From: CAZQFV01 sp964613665
GTDB lineage: Bacteria > Chloroflexota > Chloroflexia > DTKN01
Direction of reading: 5' to 3'
DNA length: 64,000 nucleotides
NCBI GenBank assembly: GCA_964613665.1
Contig: CAZTIG010000002.1
Location: forward strand, 1 to 64,000
A program made the position numbers and the translations under genes. The notes under the pieces were generated by a model. It did not search any database, was not told the origin of the DNA, and worked only from the letters and a program-made list of their open reading frames with translations. Below are positions 14,676 to 23,500 of this stretch, piece by piece (the first letter of the stretch is position 1; each line of letters opens with the position of its first letter).

Positions 14676-16388
14676 ATGCGTCGTATCGGCGTCTTTGTCT
14701 GCCACTGCGGCCTGAACATCGCCGGCACGGTGGATGTCGAGGCGGTGGCCGAGGCCCTGCGGCACGATCCCCATGTGGCCTTTGCCAGCACCTACAAGTA
14801 CATGTGCTCGCAGCCGGGACAGGACCTCATCCGCCAGGCCATCGCCGAGCACAACCTGGACGGCGTCATCGTGGCCGCCTGCTCGCCGGCCATGCACGAG
14901 GCCACCTTCCGCAAGGCCACCGCCGCGGCCGGCCTCAGCCCCTACGTGTGCGAGATCGCCAACATCCGCGAGCAGTGCAGCTGGGTGCACCAGGCCCAGC
15001 CGGCCGCGGCCACGGCGAAAGCTGCCGATATCACCCGCACGATCGTGCAAAAGATCATCGGCGACGAGGCCCTGCAGCCGCTCTCCACCCCGATCAACCG
15101 CCGCGCCCTGGTGCTAGGCGGAGGCATCGCCGGCCTGCAGGCGGCCCTGGACATCGCCGACTCCGGCTACCCGGTGGTCGTGGTGGAGAAGAGCGACCAC
15201 CTGGGCGGCAAGGTGGCCGAGCTTTCGGGCGTCTACCTCAACTTCTCCGGCGGGCCGGAGCTGATCGCCGGGAAGGTCCGGGCCGTCCAGGAGCATCCGC
15301 GCATTGAGGTGCGGCTGGAGCAAGAGCTGGCCTCGCTGGAGGGTTTCGTCGGCAACTTTGTCGCCCGCCTGAAGCCGGCCGGCGCGGAGGACGCCGCGGC
15401 CGGGGAGGCCCTGGAGGTGGGCACCGTCGTCGTGGCCACCGGCTTCGATCTCTTCCCCATGCCCCTGCTGGGGGAGTACGGGGCCGGCCAGTACCCCGAC
15501 GTCGTCAGCGGCCTCGACTTTGAGCGCATGCTGGCTCAGCCGGGCGGCCTGCGTCGCCCCTCCGACGGCCGTGAGCCCAAGGAGGTCGTCTTTGTGCAGT
15601 GCGTGCGCTCTCGCGATCCCGAGCACGGCATGCCCTACTGCTCGCGTATCTGCTGCATGTACACGGCCAAGCAGGCGCGCCTTTTCAAGCAGCGCGTGCC
15701 CGACGGGCAGGCCTATGTCTTTTACATCGACATTCGCTCGGCCGGCAAGGGCTACGAGGAGTTCGTCCAGGCGGCCATGCAGCAGGACGGTGTCCTGTAC
15801 ATCCGCGGGCGCGTGGCGCGGGTCTTTGCCCAGGGCGACAGGACCGTCGTCTGGGGCGCGGACACCCTGAGCGGCGAAATGGTCGAGATCGCCGCCGACC
15901 TGGTGGTGCTGGCCACGGCGGCCGTCCCCAGCGAGGGGGCGGTGGCCCTGGCGCAGCGCCTGCACATCGCCACCGACCCCCATGGATTCTTCAGCGAGGC
16001 CCACCCCAAGCTGCGGCCCGTGGAGAGCCTGACGGCCGGCATCTACCTGGCCGGGTCGGCCCAGGCGCCCAAGGACATTCCCGACACCGTGGCCATGGCC
16101 AGCGGGGCTGCGGCCAAGGTTCTGGCCCTCTTTTCGCAGGACAGGCTGGTGCAGGAGCCCACCGTCGCCTATGTCGTCGAGGAGATCTGCTCCGGCTGCG
16201 GTATCTGCCTGTCGGCCTGTCCCTACGAGGCCCGCACGATCGACCCGCGCCGGCATGTGGCCGTGGTCAACCCGGCCCTCTGCCAGTATTGCGGGGCCTG
16301 TGTCGCCGCCTGCCCGAACAAGGCCTCACAGATCCACAACTGGACGGCCGACCAGGTGATCGCGATGATCGACGCCCTGGAGCTATGA
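14676..16388 (+). CDS. hdrA: HdrA-like FAD/iron-sulfur subunit (long form)
   Basis: A 570-residue protein; the ATG follows GGAGGA. An N-terminal HdrA domain (1-130) begins RRIGVFVCHCGLNIAG. The FAD fold GGGIAGLQAALDIADSGY starts near residue 146, and CVRSRDPEHGMPYCSRICCMYTAKQA follows. The C terminus has two [4Fe-4S] motifs: CSGCGICLSACP (505-516) and CQYCGACVAACP (about 536-547). It lacks the FPTNDCAMC-type segment, so it complements rather than copies the preceding protein, and together they cover the full HdrA module set. The gap of 21 nt to the previous gene indicates one transcript. Confidence 0.92.
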   Translation: MRRIGVFVCHCGLNIAGTVDVEAVAEALRHDPHVAFASTYKYMCSQPGQDLIRQAIAEHNLDGVIVAACSPAMHEATFRKATAAAGLSPYVCEIANIREQCSWVHQAQPAAATAKAADITRTIVQKIIGDEALQPLSTPINRRALVLGGGIAGLQAALDIADSGYPVVVVEKSDHLGGKVAELSGVYLNFSGGPELIAGKVRAVQEHPRIEVRLEQELASLEGFVGNFVARLKPAGAEDAAAGEALEVGTVVVATGFDLFPMPLLGEYGAGQYPDVVSGLDFERMLAQPGGLRRPSDGREPKEVVFVQCVRSRDPEHGMPYCSRICCMYTAKQARLFKQRVPDGQAYVFYIDIRSAGKGYEEFVQAAMQQDGVLYIRGRVARVFAQGDRTVVWGADTLSGEMVEIAADLVVLATAAVPSEGAVALAQRLHIATDPHGFFSEAHPKLRPVESLTAGIYLAGSAQAPKDIPDTVAMASGAAAKVLALFSQDRLVQEPTVAYVVEEICSGCGICLSACPYEARTIDPRRHVAVVNPALCQYCGACVAACPNKASQIHNWTADQVIAMIDALEL

Positions 16389-16463
16389 GGGCAGGCCGCC
16401 GGCCATCCTGCGCCGCGTGGCGGAGGGTGAACGGCGGGAGACCGCGCCAATCAGGTAGGAGCG

Positions 16464-19400
16464 GTGACCGCACGAGTCGGTGAACAGAATCGAAGCGCTC
16501 GCCTTGGCCCGCGGCTGGCCCGCTGGGCCGGCGGCCTGCTGCTCGCCGTGGCCGCATTGGCCTGCCTGGCCGGCGCCGCTCTCACCGTCTACCAGACCCG
16601 CCAGGTCTTCCCCGGCTTTCTGTACGAGCCCACACTGGTCGTCAGCGCCATGACCCGCCCCGGCTGGGCCGGGCAGGCGCTGGCCGAGACCTATCCGCTG
16701 CGCATCATCTCTGTGGACGGCGTGGCCGTCGGCACGCCGGGCGAGCTCCAGGCCCGTCTGCCGGCGGCCGGCACCCCGGTGCGCTACACGCTCTTGTCGC
16801 CCGATGGCCAGGAGAGCACTGTCACCGTACCCGCCGCGGTCCTGCCGGCACTGGACACCGTGCTCCTCTTCTGGGGCCCTTGCCTTGTGGCCTGCGTGTA
16901 CCTGGCCTGCGGCATCTGGATCCACCGCTCCCGCAGCAGGGGGCCGCAGGCCCTGGCCTGCACGATCCTGTGCGCCGGGGTGGCCCTGGCAATGGGCCTC
17001 TTCTTCGACGCCTTCAGCGGACATGTCCTGACGCCGCTTTGGGCGGCGTCGCTGCCGCTCTGCGCGGCGGCGGCCTTTCACGTGGGGCTGGTCTTCCCAG
17101 AACCGCTGCCACCGGTGAGGCGGTGGCCCTGGCTGGCCGCGCTGCCGTACCTGCCGGCGGCCGGCCTGGTCGCCTGGGGGCAAATTGCCCAGCTCCCGAC
17201 ATCTTCGCCCTGGGCCTATATCGCGGTGTGGCGCTGGACCTATGTGTTCATCAGCGTGGCGGCCCTGTCCGCGCTGGGCAGCCTGCTGTACACGTGGCGT
17301 TTCTCCGCCAACGTCCCCCTGCGCCAGCGTGCCCGCAGCGTCCTGCTGGGTAGCCTGATCGCGGCGCTGCCGGTGGCGCTGGGCCTGGGCGCCGGGGCGC
17401 TGCAGCTCGACTTTACCCCCTACTTCCCGCTGATCTACCTGGCACTGGCCGCCTTTCCCTTTAACCTGGCCTACGCCGTGGCCCGCGAGCAGCTCCTGGA
17501 CATGGACCGCGTCTTTGCCCGCGGGTTGACCTACAGCCTGCTCACGCTGCTCCTGCTCGGCCTCTACTTCACCCTGGCCGGGCTGGTCGGCCTGGTGGCC
17601 CCCGGCCTGCTGCGGGCCGACGACCCGCTGGCCCTGGCCCTCATGGTCATCACGGCGGCGCTCTTGGTGAGCCCGCTGCAGCGGCGGCTGCGCCTGCTGG
17701 TGGACCGGCTGCTCTATCGCGAGCGTTACAACTTCCGTCAGGCAGTACAGGGCTTTGGCTCCTCCGTAGCCCAGGTCATCGACCTGCCCGACCTCAGTCA
17801 CCTGATCTTGCAGCGCATCGTGGAGACGCTGCACCTCGACGCCGCCTCCCTCTATCTCTTCGAGCCCAGCAGCGGGACCTATGTGCTCTACGAAGCCCTG
17901 GGCGGCCGGCAGCCGGAGCATGCCCCGGCCTTTGCCGAGACGGACTGCTTCATCGAGGCGCTGCGCGTGGCGCACGGCGCGATCTACCGCCACCACCACC
18001 GCGGGAGCTGGCTGCACAGTCTGCCGGACGAGGAGCAGGGGCGAGTCAACCGGCTCCAGGCGATCGTGTTCCTGCCGCTCAGCACCAAGAGCCGGCTGGT
18101 CGGCTGGCTCAACCTGGGGGCACGGCTCTCCGGCGAGGGGTACAGCGCGGAGGACCTCGAGCTCCTGGATGCCCTGGGCGACCGGGCCGCGGTGGCCATC
18201 GAGAACGCCCGCCTCTTCGCCGAGCGGGAGCGCCGGCTGACCGAGCTGGCCGTGCTGAACGAGATCGGCCAGACCATCAACTCGGCCCGCTCGCTGCAGC
18301 AAGTCCTGGAGACGATCCACCAGGAGACCGGCCGGCTGATGGACACGACCAACTTCTACATCGCCCTGTACGATCCGCAGCAGGATCGGGTGCTCTTTCC
18401 GCTGGCCATCGACAACGGCCAGCGGGCGGAGTGGCCGCCGCGCCGCCGCGGCAACGGCCTGACGGAGCATGTCCTGCGGACGCAGCAGCCCCTGCTCATC
18501 GCCGAGCAGGTGGGCGAGACTGTGCACAGCCTGGGGCTGGACCTGCACGGCGAGCCGGCCTGCTCGTGGCTCGGCGTGCCGATCCTCCACGAGGGCCGGG
18601 CCAGCGGTGTCATTGCCGTCCAATCCACAGTGCCCGGATCTCCCTACGACGTCGAGGACCTCAGCATCCTCAACGCCATCGCCAACCAGGCCGCCATCGC
18701 CATCGAGAATGCCCGGCTCTTCGAGCTGACCGACCAGGCGCTGTCCCAACGGCTGGAGGAGATTACCGTCCTGGCCGACTTTGCCCACACCCTGGCGACG
18801 GTGGCCCTGGACCCCACCCAGGTCGCCGAACAGACCCTCTACCGCGCCGTCGACACGCTGCAGGCAACCATGGGGGTGCTGGCGCACTACAATCCCCGCT
18901 GCCAGTCTTTCGCGCCCCTGGCGCAGTACCACTGGTCGCTGGCCGGCGAGGAGGCCGAGAAGGACTGGCTGGCCCTCCTGCCCACCCTGCTCACGGCCGA
19001 GGGCGGAACCATGCTCTACCGCGCCAGCGGCACGCCGGCGCGCCCGGTGGCCGAGAACGCCTCCCTCCAGTTGCTCTGCCCGCTGGTCCGGGAGGATGCG
19101 CTGTTGGCTATCCTGCACCTGGCACTGCCGCCCGAGGCCGAGCCGGACGAGAACCGCCGCCGCTTCCTGCACTCGCTGGCCGACCACGCCGCCATCGCCC
19201 TGGAGAACGCCCTGCTCTACCAGAGACAGGTACAGCAGGGCGAGACGCTGGACCGCCGGGCCCGCCACCTGACCGAGGTCCTCAACCTGAGCAACGCCAT
19301 CCGCGCCAACATGCAGCTCGACCAGGTGTTGCAGTTCGTGGCCGAGACGGTCCGCGACACCCTGGGCTTTCGCGCCGCGCTGCTCGGCGTCCGCGACGAG

Positions 19401-20561
19401 GAGGAGCCGGACTGCCTGCTGCCCGTCGCTGCGGTCGGCTTCGAGCCGGAGGCCCTGCGCCGCCTGCGGATGGAAAAGCTGCCCCTGGCGGCGGTGGAGG
19501 CGCTGCTGCAGCCGGAGCTGCGCGTCGGCCACACCTTTCTGCTGCGGCGAGAGCATCTGCGAGGCGCCGAGCAGGCCGCGGGCGAGGGCCTGGGCATCCC
19601 ACCGCTGCTCACCGCGCCGGAGTGGGGCCGGCCCTGCGCCCTGCTACTGCCCCTACGCGGCAGCGGCGACCGCATCGTGGGCTTTCTCATGGTCGGGAAC
19701 ACGGCCGACGGGCAGGTGCCCGAGCGCGACGCCGTCGAGATGCTGGAGATCTTTGCCAACCAGGCCGCGGTAGCCATCGAGAACGCCCGGCTGTACCAGG
19801 CGCTGCGCCAGGCCTACCAGGCGAAAGGAGAGTCTCTGGCCATGGTCGCCCACGAGCTGCGGGCGCCGATGGGCACCCTGTGGGGCTATGCCGAGCTGCT
19901 GGATACACAGAGCTCGCCGGTGGACCTCGAGACGATGCGCGGTTTCGTGCGCGTGTTAAAGGCCAACATCTCCCGGCTGGACGTCCTGGTGCAGGACCTG
20001 CTCGACGTCAGCCGGGTCGAGGCCGGTGCGCTCCGCCTGGACTGCAGCCCCCTCGACGCCAGCGAGGTCATCCTGGACAGCCTGGCCACCTTCCGCCCGC
20101 AGATCGAGGGCAAGGGTCTGGAGCTGGCCGTGGACGCACCGCTGGGGCTGCCGCGGGTCCTGGCCGATCGCGATCGGCTAACCCAGGTGGTGGACAACCT
20201 GATCAGCAACGCCTGCAAGTACACCGCGGCGCCGGGAAAGATCTCCATCTCCGCTGGCGTCCTGGCGAGCACGGCCGACCTCGACGGCACGGGGCCGGCC
20301 TGGCCGGCGGTCCGCTGCCCCTGCCTGCTGATCACGGTACAGGACAGCGGTATCGGCCTCTCGCGCCTGGAACAGAAGCGCCTCTTCACCCGCTGCTTCC
20401 GCGGAGAGCACCCCCTCGTGCGCCAGGAGAACGGCACCGGCCTAGGGCTCTACCTGGTGCGCCTGCTGGTGGAGGCTCAGGGCGGGCAGGTTTGGGCGCA
20501 GAGCGAGCCCGGGCGGGGCAGCCGCTTCTATGTGGCGCTCCCCCTGGCCGAAGTGAGTTGA
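16464..20561 (+). CDS. Membrane sensor histidine kinase, PDZ-like plus four GAF domains
   Basis: A 1365-residue protein starting at GTG with TAGGAG upstream. One membrane segment (about 24-46) is followed by a PDZ-like extracytoplasmic part (ISVDGVAVGTPGELQARL, about 70-120), then a bundle of about eight membrane segments to residue 405. Four GAF-like domains follow (about 440-580, 609-750, 780-915, 945-1110), each ending in an AIAIENARL-type helix. The kinase core has the phospho-acceptor His in MVAHELRAPMGTL (about 1128), N box NLISNACKY (about 1240), DSGIGL and GTGLGLYLV. The core residues are intact. No response regulator lies next to it. Its place inside a redox operon suggests it senses a redox or gas signal linked to that pathway (inference). 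Confidence 0.9.
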   Translation: MTARVGEQNRSARLGPRLARWAGGLLLAVAALACLAGAALTVYQTRQVFPGFLYEPTLVVSAMTRPGWAGQALAETYPLRIISVDGVAVGTPGELQARLPAAGTPVRYTLLSPDGQESTVTVPAAVLPALDTVLLFWGPCLVACVYLACGIWIHRSRSRGPQALACTILCAGVALAMGLFFDAFSGHVLTPLWAASLPLCAAAAFHVGLVFPEPLPPVRRWPWLAALPYLPAAGLVAWGQIAQLPTSSPWAYIAVWRWTYVFISVAALSALGSLLYTWRFSANVPLRQRARSVLLGSLIAALPVALGLGAGALQLDFTPYFPLIYLALAAFPFNLAYAVAREQLLDMDRVFARGLTYSLLTLLLLGLYFTLAGLVGLVAPGLLRADDPLALALMVITAALLVSPLQRRLRLLVDRLLYRERYNFRQAVQGFGSSVAQVIDLPDLSHLILQRIVETLHLDAASLYLFEPSSGTYVLYEALGGRQPEHAPAFAETDCFIEALRVAHGAIYRHHHRGSWLHSLPDEEQGRVNRLQAIVFLPLSTKSRLVGWLNLGARLSGEGYSAEDLELLDALGDRAAVAIENARLFAERERRLTELAVLNEIGQTINSARSLQQVLETIHQETGRLMDTTNFYIALYDPQQDRVLFPLAIDNGQRAEWPPRRRGNGLTEHVLRTQQPLLIAEQVGETVHSLGLDLHGEPACSWLGVPILHEGRASGVIAVQSTVPGSPYDVEDLSILNAIANQAAIAIENARLFELTDQALSQRLEEITVLADFAHTLATVALDPTQVAEQTLYRAVDTLQATMGVLAHYNPRCQSFAPLAQYHWSLAGEEAEKDWLALLPTLLTAEGGTMLYRASGTPARPVAENASLQLLCPLVREDALLAILHLALPPEAEPDENRRRFLHSLADHAAIALENALLYQRQVQQGETLDRRARHLTEVLNLSNAIRANMQLDQVLQFVAETVRDTLGFRAALLGVRDEEEPDCLLPVAAVGFEPEALRRLRMEKLPLAAVEALLQPELRVGHTFLLRREHLRGAEQAAGEGLGIPPLLTAPEWGRPCALLLPLRGSGDRIVGFLMVGNTADGQVPERDAVEMLEIFANQAAVAIENARLYQALRQAYQAKGESLAMVAHELRAPMGTLWGYAELLDTQSSPVDLETMRGFVRVLKANISRLDVLVQDLLDVSRVEAGALRLDCSPLDASEVILDSLATFRPQIEGKGLELAVDAPLGLPRVLADRDRLTQVVDNLISNACKYTAAPGKISISAGVLASTADLDGTGPAWPAVRCPCLLITVQDSGIGLSRLEQKRLFTRCFRGEHPLVRQENGTGLGLYLVRLLVEAQGGQVWAQSEPGRGSRFYVALPLAEVS

Positions 20562-20585
20562 TCGTGAACGGACAACGAGGCTGAT

Positions 20586-23500
20586 ATGGACAAGTGCGAA
20601 CCACGTGAGGGCGACCGCCCGGTCGGCGCGGTCATGGTCGTCGGCGCGGGCATTGGCGGTATGCAGGCCGCCCTGGACCTGGCCAACTCCGGTTTCAAGG
20701 TCTACCTGCTGGACAGGTCCCCGGCCATCGGCGGGATCATGTCCATGCTGGACAAGACCTTTCCCACCAACGACTGCGCGATGTGCATCATGTCGCCCAA
20801 GCTGGTGGAGTGCGGCCGGCACCTCAACATCGAGATCATGACCATGGCCGAACTGGAGCACCTCTCCGGGGAACCGGGGCACTTTACCGCCCGTGTCCGC
20901 CAGCATCCACGCTTCATCGACCTGCTCAAGTGTACCGGCTGCGGTGACTGCGCCGAGGCCTGCCCGATCAGGGTCCCCGATGCGTTCAACGCCGGCCTGG
21001 CGGAGCGCAAGGCTACCTACAAGCTCTATCCCCAGGCCACGCCCAACGCCTTTGCCATCGAGAAGCGCGGCACGGCCCCGTGCCGCAGCGCCTGCCCCAT
21101 CCACCAGCGCGCCGAGGGCTACATCGCCCTGATCCACGCCGGCAAATACGAGGAGGCCTACCGCACGATCCTCGAGGACAACCCCTTCCCGGCGATCTGC
21201 GGGCGCATCTGCAACCACCGCTGCGAGGACGAGTGCACGCGGAACCAGGTGGACGAGCCGCTCTCGATCATGCGGCTGAAGCGCTTTGTGGTGGACTGGG
21301 CCTGGGAGCACGGGGTGGAGCCCCGCCCGGCTGCTCGGGAGGAGAAGGAGGCGCTGGGGCGGGTAGCGGTGGTGGGCGCCGGGCCGGCCGGCCTGACCTG
21401 CGCCCTCGACCTGACCCGCCTGGGCTACCAGGTCACCGTCTTCGAGGCGCTGCCGGTCGCTGGCGGCATGATGCGCGTCGGCGTGCCCGCGTACCGCCTG
21501 CCCCGCGATGTCATCCAGCGCGAGATCGATGCCATCCTGGCCGAGGGGGTCGAGCTGCGCCTGAACACGCGGGTGGACGACCTGGACGACCTCTTCCGCC
21601 AGGGCTACCGGGCCGTCTTCCTGGGCCTGGGCGCGCACAAGGGCCGCAAACTGCGCATCCCCGGCGCCGACCTGCCGGAGGTGCTGCTGAACACCGATTT
21701 CCTGCGCGCCGTCGCCCTGGGCAGACCGCCGGACTTGGCCGGGAAGCGCGTCCTGGTGCTGGGCGGCGGCAACGTGGCCATGGACTGCGCCCGCACGGCG
21801 GTGCGCCTGGGCGCGGCCCAGGTGCAGGCCTCGTGCCTGGAGTCGTGCGACCTGATGCCGGCCCACCCCTGGGAGGTGGACGAGGCCCGCGACGAGGGCG
21901 TGCAGATCATCAACGCCCGCACCTTCTTCGAGATCACCGAGGCCGGCGGCCACGCCACCGGCGTGCGCTGCGCCGAGGTCAACTTCCGCGGCTTTTTCCC
22001 CGACGGCCGGCCGGACATCGACATCCTGCCCGGCACGGAGCAGGTGCTGCCGGCCGATGTGGTCATCTGGGCCATCGGCCAGGGTCCCGAGACCGCCTTC
22101 CTGGAGCAGAGCGGCCTGCAGATGCAGCGCAGCGGCACGATCGTCGTGGACTCGGAGACGCTGGCCACGGCCCGTCCTGGGGTCTTTGCCGGCGGCGACG
22201 TGGTCACCGGGACGACCTTTGTCGTGGACGCCATCGCTGCCGGGCACCGCGCGGCCCGTTCCATCGACCGCTACATCCGCGGCGAGGCCGGTGTGCACGA
22301 GCCCGTGCTGCAGCCGGCCGTGGAGGTCAGCGCGGCGGAGATCGCCGAGCGGCGCGCCGCCGGCGAGATCGTCGAGCGGCCCCGCGCGGCCAGCAAGTAC
22401 CTCCCCGCCGCCGAGCGCGTGCGCAGCTGGGCCGAGGTGGAGCGCCCGCTCAGCGAGGAGGAAGCCCGCCTGGAGGCGGAGCGCTGCCTGGAGTGCGGCA
22501 TCTGCTCCGAGTGCCTGGCCTGCGCGCGGGCCTGCAAGGCCGGCGCGGTGAACCACGAGATGGTCGAGGAGGTGCGCGAGATCCCGGTGGGGGCGGTCAT
22601 CCTCACCCCGGGCGTGGACCTCTACGACGCGCGCCTCAAGGAGGAATTCGGCTACGGCCGCTACCGCAACGTGCTGACCTCGATCGAGTTCGAGCGCATG
22701 CTCTCGGCCTCGGGCCCATTCGCCAGCCACGTCATGCGCCCCTCGGACCACCGCGACCCCGAGCGGATCGCCTGGATCCAGTGCATCGGCTCGCGCGACA
22801 GCGCCTGTGGGCAGGACTATTGCTCCTCGGTCTGCTGCATGTACGCCACCAAGGAGGCCATCATCGCCCGCGAGCATGACCCGCGCATCCGGCCGACGAT
22901 CTTCTTCCTGGACATCCGCGCCTTTGGCAAGGGCTTTGATGCCTACTACGAGACGGCCCAGCGTGAGCACGGCGTGCGCTACATCCGCAGCTTCGTCTCC
23001 TCGATCAAGGAGGACCCCGCCACCCGGAACCTGCGCCTGGTCTACGCCAGCCCGGACGGCAGCACCGTCGAGGAAGAGTTCGACATGGTGATCCTGTCGG
23101 TGGGGCTGGTGGCCTCGCCGCAGGCCCGAGCCCTGGCCCAGCGCCTGGGCGTGGACCTGAACCGCTACGGCTTTGTCCGGACGGAGGAGTTCGCCCCGGT
23201 GCAGACCAGCCGGCCGGGCATCTATGTGGCCGGCGCCTTCCGCGGCCCCAAGGATATCCCCGAGACGGTCGTCGAGGCATCGGCCGCGGCGGCAGAGGCC
23301 AGCCAGCTGCTGGCGTCCGCGCGCAACACACTCACGCGGAGCAAGACCTACCCGCCGGAGATCGACGTGCGCTTCGAGGAGCCGCGCGTGGGCGTGTTCG
23401 TTTGCCACTGCGGCATCAACATCGGCAGCGTGGTTGGCGTACCCGAGGTGGTGGAGTACGCCAGGACCATCCCGGGGGTGGCCTATGCCGAGCACAACCT

